Origin: Nostoc cf. commune SO-36
GTDB taxonomy: Bacteria > Cyanobacteriota > Cyanobacteriia > Cyanobacteriales > Nostocaceae
Length of the DNA stretch: 64,000 nucleotides
Assembly (NCBI RefSeq): GCF_023734775.1
Contig: NZ_AP025733.1
Coordinates: 186,001 to 250,000 of the forward strand
Direction: 5' to 3'
This document shows, one piece after another, positions 54,668-63,221 of the stretch. The stretch's first letter is position 1, and every line of letters begins with the position of its first letter. Under the pieces are notes generated by a model. That model saw nothing but the letters and a program-made list of their open reading frames with translations. It was not told the origin of the DNA and did no database searches. The position numbers and the translations under genes were made by a program.

Positions 54668-54961
54668 CTATGGCGCTACTTTTTCTTTAAACAGCTTACC
54701 AGCAGAAAACGCAGGTACTTTGGTCGCTGGAATTGTCATTGGCTCATTGGTTTTCGGATTACGCCCTTCACGCTCTGAGCGATGCCTACGGCGGCAAGCT
54801 ACGCGTCGCTCGAATGACCCAAAACCAATGAGCGTTACCTTATCCCCACTCGCTACAGCCTCAGTAACAACTGACAAAAAAGCACTAATGACTTCATCAG
54901 CTTGCTTTTTTGTGACGTTGGTCTTTGCTGCTACAGCATCCACTAATTCGCCTTTATTCAT
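54668..54961 (-). CDS. HU-family DNA-binding protein with a repeat-derived insert
   Basis: The start MNKGELVDAVAAKTNVTKKQ at 54,961 gives 97 residues. The HU fold is complete (GDKVTLIGFGSFERR ... REGRNPKTNEPMTIPATKVP AFSAGKLFKEKVAP). Between GSFERR and REGRNPKTNE the chain reads VACRRRHRSE, about six residues more than usual. The DNA there (54,778-54,810) is a degenerate copy of the GC-rich short repeat inserted in frame. The insert lies at the base of the DNA-binding arm and adds basic residues. Confidence 0.85.
   Translation of the reverse strand: MNKGELVDAVAAKTNVTKKQADEVISAFLSVVTEAVASGDKVTLIGFGSFERRVACRRRHRSEREGRNPKTNEPMTIPATKVPAFSAGKLFKEKVAP
54778..54810. repeat. Short interspersed GC-rich repeat inside the HU gene
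   Basis: GCGATGCCTACGGCGGCAAG and the following CTACGC match the repeat family seen at 59,355, 62,896 and 63,017, with small changes. Confidence 0.6.
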
Positions 54962-55148
54962 AAATAAATCGCCCTGAAACATCGCAAGTACAGGAAATGT
55001 AGCATTACTTACTCTTGTCAGGGAAGAGGGAAAAGCGGGAAAAATCAAGCAAGACACGAAAATTAACAATGCACGTACTACTACGCCCTTGCTTTATCCC
55101 CCAGGCTTCCTTTCATTAGCATCCCGTCACCAGGAATCATGGTTAAGT

Positions 55149-55490
55149 CTAAATATTCAAGCGGCCTGTAGTAAACAACTGATATCCCCCGACAAAACAA
55201 GCCATTGAAAGGCAAAACTGCCATAAACTTGTGGGGTTGAGAACAGCACGACTACTAAAAAAGATGAGAACTATTCCTATACCCAGGGCTACCCAACCTA
55301 ACCCCTTCTCTTGACGAGGCAGGACAAATAACATCAAAATCCCAGAAGTTAGAAATAATATAGAACCATCAGCAGCTATACCACGCCACCAATAGGGATA
55401 TACATTGGTGGTGAAGTAGATATTTTGACCAAGAAAGTAAACTCCGGCTAGCAGTAATGTTAAACCGAGTAACTTGAAGAAAAATCTCAT
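55149..55490 (-). CDS. Small membrane protein
   Basis: A 113-residue protein with four hydrophobic segments (8-25, 38-55, 64-80, 90-108). No enzyme motif. Alone in its unit. Confidence 0.55.
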   Translation of the reverse strand: MRFFFKLLGLTLLLAGVYFLGQNIYFTTNVYPYWWRGIAADGSILFLTSGILMLFVLPRQEKGLGWVALGIGIVLIFFSSRAVLNPTSLWQFCLSMACFVGGYQLFTTGRLNI

Positions 55491-55708
55491 TTTTTATTTA
55501 GATAGAAAGAATGTTCTAAACCTGTATTGCCCAAATCGAAGTACAATACTCACTTTAAATTAAACTATGGAGTTAGTTTAGCTGCTTTATTAACTGTTTT
55601 GATAAAATTTTTATTAATACAGCAATCAGCATTATATGAGCCAGTTTTTAGCTTTGGTATTCTGTGCTTAAATTGAACAAAGAAAGGGAGTGTTACTCAT
55701 CAAGCAGT

Positions 55709-55870
55709 TCAATTTGCATTTGGTGTTTCTTCGGCTGGCAAAGAGCGAATCAACTCTCGAATAACATCGGTTGCGGGTCTACCAGTCATTGAACAGTATT
55801 TTTCTAATCTTTCTGCTTCCCCTGATGCCAGATTAATTGTAAGTCGTTTAGTCGCCCATTTCTTATTCAC
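55709..55870 (-). CDS. Ribbon-helix-helix-like small protein, copy 2
   Basis: A GTG at 55,868-55,870 starts MNKKWATKRLTINLASGEAE, 53 residues in all. It is a clear paralogue of 51,519-51,671 (RPATDVIRELIRSL is shared). Upstream DNA also matches (TTACTTCTCTAATATCAATC), so a whole gene-plus-promoter unit was duplicated. No toxin gene is adjacent. Confidence 0.6.
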   Translation of the reverse strand: MNKKWATKRLTINLASGEAERLEKYCSMTGRPATDVIRELIRSLPAEETPNAN

Positions 55871-56526
55871 TGATTTAATCAACTCAAATTAAAACTACTT
55901 CTCTAATATCAATCATTCAAACTGTTATCACAATGATAAAAGTAATGATATTAGCCTCAAGAAGCTGTAAAGTAAACACTAATAAGTGTAAAGCCGTAGT
56001 GAAGAATTTAAATTCAGTTTAAGTTATGAAGCTTAAGTAATTTCAAGGCAACAATTGTGAATAGAACATAAGCTAAAAGTTTTTCTGTAATTAAGCATTC
56101 AGTGGAAATACATGGTAAATAGCAGCTTACCCACTGCATTGCTAGTAGAGGCAATTTTGAACCAACCTGAGTTAAGTTCGGGAGAATAATACTTTGGTTA
56201 AGCCAAGCGCCATCACTTAACTGCCTGCTGTAGGCACTCGCCATCCTTTTAACTCATTGGCACAAGGTTTTACACCAACGCGACTGGTATTAATCTAATA
56301 GCCAATGTCAGGTGGACTAGCGATAATCTTGGGTGCTTCGATAATCTCTGCGATCGCCGATTCACAACTGCACCCAATGGTGAATCATATAACAGTAGCT
56401 GGCAGCAATCGAAATTCTGGTACAGCCCATTATTTAATCGCTTCTGGAGAAATATTGCCCTAAATCCCGGAACAGCGCATATCCTAAATGTATTTTGTAT
56501 AAATCCTTACTTTTAGCAGCCCAGCC
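55871..56526. other. Long intergenic region
   Basis: Holds the duplicated upstream region of the RHH gene. A minus-strand frame at 56,014-56,244 has no family. I see no supported gene, RNA or terminator. Confidence 0.4.
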
Positions 56527-57465
56527 ATGCCCCAAGACTTTTCCGGTCAAAATCTTAGAGGTCGTTCTTTTAAAGGTCAAAACTTAGTTGGGGCAAACTT
56601 TAGTGGTGCGGATATTCGAGGAGCAGATTTTACGGGTGCTATTCTAAGAGGGACTAACTTTAGCAATGCAAAAGCTGGACTGCAAAAGAGTTGGGCTAGT
56701 TTTCTAATTTGTGTTTCGTGGTTGCTCTCTGGAATTTCAGGATTTTTCTTAGCCATTACTGGAGGCTTGATAGTTTCTGTATTTAATAGCTCAACTTTAG
56801 AAACTAATGTTTCAGGCTGGACTGCCTTAGTCGTTGCCCTCATCGGAGCCGTCGCCCTTGCCTTAGCTTTCGCTTTCACCGTCGCCCTCGTTGTTGCCTT
56901 TGCCTCAGCCTTGGATTTAGCCGGGGCCTTTTCCTTCGGTGTCTCCGTCGCCTTAGCCGTTATCTTAGTGGTTGCCGTCGCTCTCGCCATCGCCTTAGTT
57001 TTTGCCTTTTCCTTCGCCCTCGCCTTGCCCTTTGCCATTACCGTTGCTGTTGGACTCGTTGTTACTGTCGCATTAGGATTGGACTTAGCTGAAGCCTTAA
57101 TCTTCGCCATTGCCTTGGTCTTCGCCGTCGCTGGAGCCGTCGCTGGAGCCTTAGTTTTCGCCATTGCGTTGGTTTTCATCTTAGTCAGAAGTGGAGCCGC
57201 ATCCATCGTCTTCCTCGGAGCCGGAGGTTTGTCCTTCGCCGTCACCTTCGTCATCGCTTTTACCGTAGTTATATTTAGTACTTACATTGCTAAGAGTGCA
57301 ATGAAAGGAGATGAAAAATACGCCATTATTCGCAACATTACTCTTGCTTTTGCAACCTTTAGTGGTACAAGTTTTCGCAACGCTGATTTAACTGATGCTA
57401 ATTTTACGGGAGTTATACTTAAAAGTACGGATTTTAGAAAAGCTATTCTGACTCGTACTTTTTGA
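56527..57465 (+). CDS. Pentapeptide protein split by a long low-complexity membrane region
   Basis: A 312-residue protein. Residues 5-48 are pentapeptide repeats (LRGRSFKGQNLVGANFSGAD), residues 57-260 are a hydrophobic stretch made almost only of Ala, Val, Phe, Leu and Ile, and residues 280-310 return to pentapeptides (GTSFRNADLTDANFTGVILK). The membrane part is coded by repeated GCC, GTC, TTC and CTC triplets, which suggests growth by slippage. It may be a beta-helix anchored by several membrane helices. Confidence 0.7.
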   Translation: MPQDFSGQNLRGRSFKGQNLVGANFSGADIRGADFTGAILRGTNFSNAKAGLQKSWASFLICVSWLLSGISGFFLAITGGLIVSVFNSSTLETNVSGWTALVVALIGAVALALAFAFTVALVVAFASALDLAGAFSFGVSVALAVILVVAVALAIALVFAFSFALALPFAITVAVGLVVTVALGLDLAEALIFAIALVFAVAGAVAGALVFAIALVFILVRSGAASIVFLGAGGLSFAVTFVIAFTVVIFSTYIAKSAMKGDEKYAIIRNITLAFATFSGTSFRNADLTDANFTGVILKSTDFRKAILTRTF

Positions 57466-57497
57466 GCGAAATATAATGAGATGCCCTTGTTTTTGCA

Positions 57498-57689
57498 ATG
57501 AACCGATTACAGATCCAATCACTTTCTGCAATTAACGGCTACATTCTGTTGGTGTTTTATACCAGTGGTAAATGCTGGCAGTTTCGCTTGATTAATTTTG
57601 ATGGTTCTGTGTATGGCTCCCAGCAGATTTTTTATAGTCCTGAACCTGCTAGAGTTGCAGGTATCAGTTGGGTTAATAATGATAAATAG
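57498..57689 (+). CDS. 63-residue conserved small protein
   Basis: A small protein (MNRLQIQSLSAINGYILLVF and on), beta-rich with several aromatic residues. It follows the pentapeptide gene by 32 bases and may be co-transcribed. Function unknown. Confidence 0.5.
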   Translation: MNRLQIQSLSAINGYILLVFYTSGKCWQFRLINFDGSVYGSQQIFYSPEPARVAGISWVNNDK

Positions 57690-57893
57690 CGGGTGGGTGC
57701 GATCGCCTGTAAATGAAGGGCGATGCCAACGTATATAAACTACGCAATTAAGTTTTATTTAAGTTTCATCATCTAACTCAGCTAAAATATTGTCGAGTCT
57801 GTCGTTAGTGTCCTTGGCAAGCTGAACACAACAGATTTATTACCAAAATATCAGCAATTAGGATGTTTAATAAAATTTAGATGGGAAAATATT

Positions 57894-58487
57894 TTATTTT
57901 TTAAACATACTAATTGCTGCAATACCAGACGCACCAGCATCAAGACATTTTTGATAATTGTTTTCGTTAATTCCCCCAAGAGCAAAGACTTTCATTTGTG
58001 TTGATTTGCAAGCTTGAGTGAGCATATCTAGACCAATACCTTTCGCTTCTGGATGAGTTGGGGTTGCAAAAATCGGCGAAAAAAATACATAGTCTAATCC
58101 CTCATACTCTGCCTCTTTTATAGATTTTAATGAATGACATGATTTTCCAAACAGTATATTATTGCTTTTTGCCTCTGGCATTTTAATTTGGTCTTTTTCT
58201 CTAAAATGAAAAGCACTAACTAAAGAAGATTTATAATTTAGAGAAAATGGTAAAATAATTTGCAATTTCTTGTAGGATAGATTCTCAATAATTATATCTA
58301 TATTTTCTCTATTTGCCTCATATAATCTGATATAACACGAATCTGCACTGTTGCTGATAGCTCTGTTTACCCACTTATTAACTTGAGCAGCAATTTTTGA
58401 TTTATCAGAACCAATTTTTTCGGAATTCTCTCTTGAGAAAATATCAAATATGGCGATTTTTTTAAAAGGTTTTATTGTTTCTTTCAT
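57894..58487 (-). CDS. Thiamine phosphate synthase/TenI-like protein
   Basis: A 197-residue protein. The C-terminal 90 residues show the family core: LFGKSCHSLKSIKEAEYEGL DYVFFSPIF, THPEAKGIGLDML, VFALGGINENNYQKCLDAGA, GIAAISMF. The N-terminal half is less conserved than in true ThiE, so a TenI-like regulator or isomerase is possible. The gene stands alone. Confidence 0.7.
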   Translation of the reverse strand: MKETIKPFKKIAIFDIFSRENSEKIGSDKSKIAAQVNKWVNRAISNSADSCYIRLYEANRENIDIIIENLSYKKLQIILPFSLNYKSSLVSAFHFREKDQIKMPEAKSNNILFGKSCHSLKSIKEAEYEGLDYVFFSPIFATPTHPEAKGIGLDMLTQACKSTQMKVFALGGINENNYQKCLDAGASGIAAISMFKK

Positions 58488-58668
58488 AGAACCCTTCTTT
58501 CATTTTACAGTAATGGCTCTAGCAGCATTTATCTTATTAGAGAACTTTCTCAAAATAATTTCTATTGGGGCAGTTAGTACAATAATTTAAGCCGGAACTG
58601 TTTCAGTTTATCAGAAAACTAATCAACGCAAACTACAAACATTACTTAACTTTAAAGTGCGCCTTCTG

Positions 58669-58732
58669 ACGATCGCGTTGCGATCGTAATGGTGGACTGA
58701 ATAATAAGGTATTAAGGTATTCAATCCACCAT
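58669..58732. other. Two adjacent hairpins in an intergenic region
   Basis: ACGATCGC-GTT-GCGATCGT (58,669-58,687) is a perfect 8-bp stem; ATGGTGGACTGAATA (58,689) pairs with TATTCAATCCACCAT (ending 58,732) with one mismatch. They may serve as a bidirectional terminator between two minus-strand genes. Confidence 0.4.
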
Positions 58733-58793
58733 TGTTGAGTTGAGTTACTAATCAGAGATGATCCAGTTAAACCTTGACTCGTCGGAGTCAGCT

Positions 58794-58994
58794 TTACTCC
58801 TGATCCTGATCAATTTTTTCGATATCATCAGGTGTACCGGTGGCAGAAATTTTTGATGTACCAGATTTACCTGCACCTGAATTGCCGCCAGAAGCGCCAG
58901 CACCGCCTGAGTGTTTAGAATCAGTGTTGCCTTGTTCATCTTGAAGCTGTTCAAGGCGGTTTTTTTCTTGAGCTTTATCTTTTTGGTCAGCCAT
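58794..58994 (-). CDS. Small hydrophilic Gly/Ser-rich protein
   Basis: A 66-residue protein, charged at the start (MADQKDKAQEKNRLEQLQDE) and Gly/Ser-rich in the middle, acidic at the end. It is fully hydrophilic and likely disordered. Similar short proteins occur in cyanobacteria, function unknown. Confidence 0.5.
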   Translation of the reverse strand: MADQKDKAQEKNRLEQLQDEQGNTDSKHSGGAGASGGNSGAGKSGTSKISATGTPDDIEKIDQDQE

Positions 58995-59079
58995 ATTTTA
59001 AAAACATTTTTAGCGTAGCGATTGCTATACACTCTACCACTTTCGTTATTCTGACAACACCAAAAGCAAATGCTCTTAA

Positions 59080-59712
59080 TTGTCAGTTCTGGCGGATAAT
59101 CAGCTAGTCGGTACGCTCCCCGCAATACCCTTGGAACCCAACCAGTTAAACCTATTTCCAGAAGTGAAACCCACGTCAGCACGTAGAGCAGAGACACTGG
59201 TAATGAGTGCTGATGCCCTGCTGAAGTGGAAAGCGCAAATTTTGGATTATCAGCAGAAGGTGAGAGAGAATAAACCACCTGAGCAGACTGCGTTATTTGA
59301 CCTTGCACCAAAGCATTACGACCTAGACCGGATTGATCCGTTGCAGTTACAGGTGCGTAGGCGTAGCCCGCCGTAGGCATCGCTCTCTTTTTGGAGAATG
59401 CCAGCAGATAGCCCCGGCGATGCGTGTCTGTACTTCATCGTTGACTCTGCGGCTGACCTGATTTTATATGTGGGGGAAACTTGCAGAAGTAACAAGCGCT
59501 GGAAAGGGATTCACGCCTGCAAGGATTACATCGCCAGCTACCAGGATTTGCATTATCGCTATGGGTTGCAAACAGCAGTCAACATCGCTTTTTGGTGGGA
59601 TGCACCCATAGACCGACGCGCACGGCAGGAGTTGGAGTTGAGTTTAATTTTGAAGTGGCGCAGTCCATTTAATAAGGAGAACTGGAAGCGCTGGGGGCAA
59701 CCGTTTAGTTAG
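59080..59712 (+). pseudogene. GIY-YIG-like protein split by an in-frame TAG in a repeat
   Basis: The first part (59,080-59,376) ends at a TAG, and the second part (from 59,398, MPADSPGDACLYFIVDSAAD) continues in the same frame. The TAG lies in the GC-rich repeat (59,355-59,384). Reading through gives a 210-residue protein: a helical N-terminal half and a C-terminal half with ILYVGETCRSNKRWKGIH, reminiscent of GIY-YIG nucleases. A related gene at 63,891 keeps this region without the repeat. So the repeat insertion broke one gene, unless readthrough occurs. Confidence 0.65.
59355..59384. repeat. Short interspersed GC-rich repeat with a stop codon
   Basis: GCGTAGGCGTAGCCCGCCGT and the following AGGCATCGCT. 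Its TAG lies in frame with the interrupted gene. Confidence 0.7.
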
Positions 59713-59815
59713 AAAAAGTAAAGTTTAGTATCAAAGTAAACCTGCTCTTTTAATAGAGTGATAACTTATTAATTGAAGCCCTATAGCTTCATAGGCAGAT
59801 TTAACAGCCTGTTTG

Positions 59816-60222
59816 TTCAATTTAATAAGAGGTAAAAACGCTGTTGTATTGCAATCTGTCTCGTCAAGTAACAACAACACCCAACTCGAACGCTGATATT
59901 TCCTCCTAGTGGTAAACAGAGGGCGCTGTAACTGATTGCTCAGTGAATTTTAATCAGTACACCCCTGAACGAATGATGGATGTGGGGAAATAACTAAGTG
60001 ACTAGAGCTTGGGTGTTGTTGTTTTGGGAATATAAGCAAGACCTGACTGCACTATCCCCTTTAACAGCAGAATAATTAGTTGATTCTTATCGGTATTAAT
60101 AGTTTTTATTCGGGTTTCCCGAACCGGAATATTCGAGGAAACCGTAATTTTTTTTTAGTTTTCCTTAAGTGCGGTAATCATCATTTTATTAGGTGATAAG
60201 AACCGAATTTACATAAGTTTTA
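59816..60222 (+). ncRNA. 400-nt non-coding block, candidate structured RNA, copy 2
   Basis: Second copy of the block at 52,863-53,270. Arms at 59,870-59,884 and 60,009-60,023 are identical to those of copy 1. The GGTTTAC/GTAAACC stem of copy 1 is here GGTTTCC/GGAAACC, a compensated change. It lies about 170 bases before the dioxygenase gene. Confidence 0.5.
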
Positions 60223-60393
60223 ACCATAACCCTTTTATTTAGAAATTTATAGCCCAATTACGCGCCCTCTACCCCAAATTATTATTAGTTCTTGTGGCCA
60301 TTGTGGCCGGGTAGCAGAACTATATGCCTATAATCCCGCCCACGATGACCCTGTTATAACCTTGTTTTAAAACGCTCTTAGAAGGAGATTAGG

Positions 60394-61296
60394 ATGAATA
60401 CAGCTGCACACGAAGTTACCCTTGACTACACGAACACCGTCCAAGCCGAGGAAACAGAAGACATCTCCCCAACCGCGCTCGATGAGCAGTACGATACTGC
60501 CACCATAATGGGCGGACTCTACGGCGATGGGATCATTGGATTAAAAGGCGCATTCGAGCCGACGTGGGCAGATCGCCTTGGTAAGGATATTGAGGCTCTT
60601 TTCTGTGAAGCGCTTGCGCGTCCGGGAGGAGCAGTGGGGCGCGGGCCCAACCGATACTACGTAGAGATTCACCCGGAGAGGATCGGGGGATTTCTCGATC
60701 TCGTTACACATCCTTGGGTAGTGGCAGTGTCAACCGGAGTGCTTGGAGAGGACTACAAAATCGTGGAGATTGGGTTCGACGTGCCTCTGACTGGCTCCAT
60801 GAATCAGCCCTGGCACCGCGACTTTCCCGCGCCGGAAGCCACTCTGACAGGACGCAGGCTCAACTCGCTTGCCTTCAACTTGACCACGGTGGATGTCGAA
60901 GAGGACATGGGTCCGTTCGAGATAGCGCTCGGTACTCAGTGGGATCGGCCAATTGGCTTCAAACACGAAATGTTTCCGCCTAAATCTCTTTATAGCCGAT
61001 ACCAGGAGCGCACCGTGAGGAAGCTCCCAAAGCGTGGAGATATATCTGTCCGGTCAGCGCTGACCATTCATCGGGGTACAGCTAACCAATCCCAAAAATC
61101 GCGGCCAGCGCTAGTGCTTGGTGTGGATGCTCCAGATGCCCAAAACGCAGAGCGGCACGATCTCCAGTTTACTCAGTCTTACTACGAGACTATCCCTGTA
61201 GAACACCGAAAGCACTTCGCCTGCCGGATCGTTGACGCACTAGAACCTATCGTACAAGCGCATACGATCGAAGGACTCGTCATGGGGGAGGCTTAA
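60394..61296 (+). CDS. PhyH-type Fe(II)/2-oxoglutarate-dependent dioxygenase
   Basis: A 300-residue protein with a strong AAGGAG site. The iron triad is visible as His141 and Asp143 in WHRDFP and His226 in LTIHRGTANQS, with Arg237 as a likely 2-oxoglutarate ligand. This places it in the phytanoyl-CoA dioxygenase-like family, which hydroxylates small molecules; the substrate is unknown. Its codon use and GC look higher than those of its neighbours, a sign of recent arrival. A terminator-like inverted repeat follows. Confidence 0.75.
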   Translation: MNTAAHEVTLDYTNTVQAEETEDISPTALDEQYDTATIMGGLYGDGIIGLKGAFEPTWADRLGKDIEALFCEALARPGGAVGRGPNRYYVEIHPERIGGFLDLVTHPWVVAVSTGVLGEDYKIVEIGFDVPLTGSMNQPWHRDFPAPEATLTGRRLNSLAFNLTTVDVEEDMGPFEIALGTQWDRPIGFKHEMFPPKSLYSRYQERTVRKLPKRGDISVRSALTIHRGTANQSQKSRPALVLGVDAPDAQNAERHDLQFTQSYYETIPVEHRKHFACRIVDALEPIVQAHTIEGLVMGEA

Positions 61297-61323
61297 CATA
61301 ACCTTAGTTCAGATTAAAACACA

Positions 61324-61377
61324 TTATTAGCACATAAAGAGTACTGCCTTCTCCCTGCAAAAACAATGTGCTAATAA
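61324..61377 (+). terminator. Inverted repeat after the dioxygenase gene
   Basis: TTATTAGCACAT (61,324-61,335) and ATGTGCTAATAA (61,366-61,377) are perfect reverse complements, followed by GATTTTT. Confidence 0.5.
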
Positions 61378-61542
61378 GATTTTTCACTGTATTAATGCAT
61401 AAAAATTACTGTTAAATGCGGTATAAAAAACTTTACTGTCAAACCTAAAATCTATGTATAACAAAAGCTTAGGAATGATAAACAGCGCACTTATTGAATT
61501 AAATACACAATTTTATAGAGTTACTTAATTTACATTAAATAC

Positions 61543-62805
61543 TCAAGAATCAATCTCAATACAAATTACTGTAACGTATAGATTAATTACTGATTCAGGT
61601 ACATCAATTGTTAATTCTCCTAACGGATTAGGATTGAAGATAGAATCCATAATTGCACAGCGACTTATGTAGGTTAGTGCTGTACCATCAGCCAGAAGAA
61701 ACACTGATTTTACTTGTTTTATTGGTATACCCCTAACTGATATTGTTTCGTAAGGTTTCATTAATAGGTGTAGATAAATGCGATTGCCCTTACGAGTTGA
61801 GGGGCCATAAAATTGCCAAGGTTCTAACCCTGGTGTTGTATCAAGTATACTTTCAGAGTGCTGAGACATCCAATCTGCTATATCTTGAAGCCGTTCTAAC
61901 TGCTCAGGAGGGATTTGTCCATTACCCATTGGACTAACATTAAGCAAGAGGTTGCCTCCAATGCCTGCTACTTCGCACATTGTATGAATCAATTGACGAG
62001 ACGATTTGAAGTTGCAATCATCTGAATTGTATCCCCAACTCTCGTTAATAGTCAGACAGGTTTCCCAAGGATGAGCAGGTGGGTGAGGAGGAATAAACTG
62101 CTCAGGAGTTTCAAAGTCTCCACAATTTGGCAGACGATCATTAATGAGAATATTAGGTTGTAAATCACGAATCATTTTTGCTAATTTTTGAGCCTGCCAT
62201 TGCTCTGGAGTGCGTTCCCAACTTCCGTCAAACCAAATGATGTCAATTTGACCATAGTTGGTCAATAATTCTCGTATCTGATTGAACATAAATTGGATAT
62301 ACCGCTCCCACTGTTGCGCTGTAGGTTGAGGTAGCTGGTCAAAGCGATAAGGTTTATCTGCCTCTGTAAAAGCAGGATAGTCAGGATGATGCCAGTCACT
62401 AAGCGAAAAATAAAGACCAATACGCAATCCTACAGAGCGCATCGCTTCAGTAAATTCACGTACTATATCTTTTTTGTAAGGTGCAGATGCAATTGAAAAG
62501 TCTGATTCTTGGGTATGGAATAGGGCAAAACCATTATGATGCTTGGCTGTTAATATGGCATATTTCATTCCTAGACTTTTTGCTAAATATGCCCATTCTT
62601 GAGGATTGTATTCCTGTGGATTGAAAGTATTAGCTGTGGAGTGATATTTCTCAACTGGGATATCTTTGCAAAAAGGCAGGCTGAATACACCCCCAGCTAA
62701 CGGCCAAGATAACTCACATCCTTGCTGAGAACTATGTCCCCAATGAATAAACATCCCTAATCGAGCTGTATTAAACCAATTATTTATCATAGTGAAAGTT
62801 GGCAA
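61543..62805 (-). CDS. Alpha-L-fucosidase-like glycoside hydrolase (GH29)
   Basis: A 420-residue protein without a signal peptide. GH29 motifs: RLGMFIHWGHSS (14-25), AILTAKHHNGFALF, GLYFSLSDWHHP and IDIIWFDGSWERT, where Asp193 is the expected nucleophile. Later GGNLLLNVSPMGNGQIP is the usual family ending of the barrel. It removes fucose from glycans in characterised relatives. It is intact and stands alone. Confidence 0.88.
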   Translation of the reverse strand: MPTFTMINNWFNTARLGMFIHWGHSSQQGCELSWPLAGGVFSLPFCKDIPVEKYHSTANTFNPQEYNPQEWAYLAKSLGMKYAILTAKHHNGFALFHTQESDFSIASAPYKKDIVREFTEAMRSVGLRIGLYFSLSDWHHPDYPAFTEADKPYRFDQLPQPTAQQWERYIQFMFNQIRELLTNYGQIDIIWFDGSWERTPEQWQAQKLAKMIRDLQPNILINDRLPNCGDFETPEQFIPPHPPAHPWETCLTINESWGYNSDDCNFKSSRQLIHTMCEVAGIGGNLLLNVSPMGNGQIPPEQLERLQDIADWMSQHSESILDTTPGLEPWQFYGPSTRKGNRIYLHLLMKPYETISVRGIPIKQVKSVFLLADGTALTYISRCAIMDSIFNPNPLGELTIDVPESVINLYVTVICIEIDS

Positions 62806-62895
62806 TAATTCTGCTTAAGAAAGGAGAAATAGCTCTCTTAGCATCTTAGTACATATACAGATTTTGGTTATTATTTGTTGGCTAGGGTGAAAATG

Positions 62896-62926
62896 CGACA
62901 CCGAGTAGCCCGCCGCAGGCATCGCC
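62896..62926. repeat. Short interspersed GC-rich repeat
   Basis: CCGAGTAGCCCGCCGCAGGC and the following ATCGCC; same family as 63,017 and 59,355. Confidence 0.65.
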
Positions 62927-63016
62927 TATGCTGGGCAAAACGCCATCGCCCCCTTCAGTTTCAAGCGATCGCGAGTCGTGTATCGCACGCCTAGGAAACC
63001 CTTAACGTAATCATTG

Positions 63017-63046
63017 CGACGCCGAGTAGCCCGCCGCAGGCATCGC
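63017..63046. repeat. Short interspersed GC-rich repeat
   Basis: A near-identical copy of the repeat at 62,896, 120 bases away. It runs into the frame of the zinc-ribbon fragment. Confidence 0.65.
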
Positions 63047-63213
63047 TCACTTTCCAAGAGAATCATCGCAACTGTGAATTTTGTCAGTTTCCAACCACCT
63101 TGCCACTAACCGCAATTTATCAATGTAAAAAATGTGGGTTTAATCAAGAAAAACTATTTCCTAATGGTATAGAATTTGCGAATCAAGCCCAATGTATGTA
63201 CTGTAATCCGTAG
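63047..63213 (+). pseudogene. Zinc-ribbon protein fragment
   Basis: The frame reads NHRNCEFCQFPTTLPLTAIY, then QCKKCGFNQEKLF and QCMYCNP before a TAG. Three CxxC pairs suggest zinc binding. The start is lost in the repeat at 63,017. It ends 8 bases before the isochorismatase-like gene, so it may have belonged to the same operon. Confidence 0.5.
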
Positions 63214-63221
63214 GGTCACAA

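Noticed and set aside
54354..54977. Plus-strand ORF of 207 residues across the HU gene
   Set aside because: Antisense to HU and its neighbour, both of which are convincing.
56577..57254. Minus-strand ORF of 225 residues rich in Lys, Ala and Thr
   Set aside because: It mirrors the GCC/GTC/TTC triplet repeats of the plus-strand membrane protein; no start signal and no independent support.
58748..59380. Minus-strand ORF of 210 residues
   Set aside because: It overlaps the small hydrophilic gene and runs antisense to the GIY-YIG-like gene; composition is not protein-like and no family fits.
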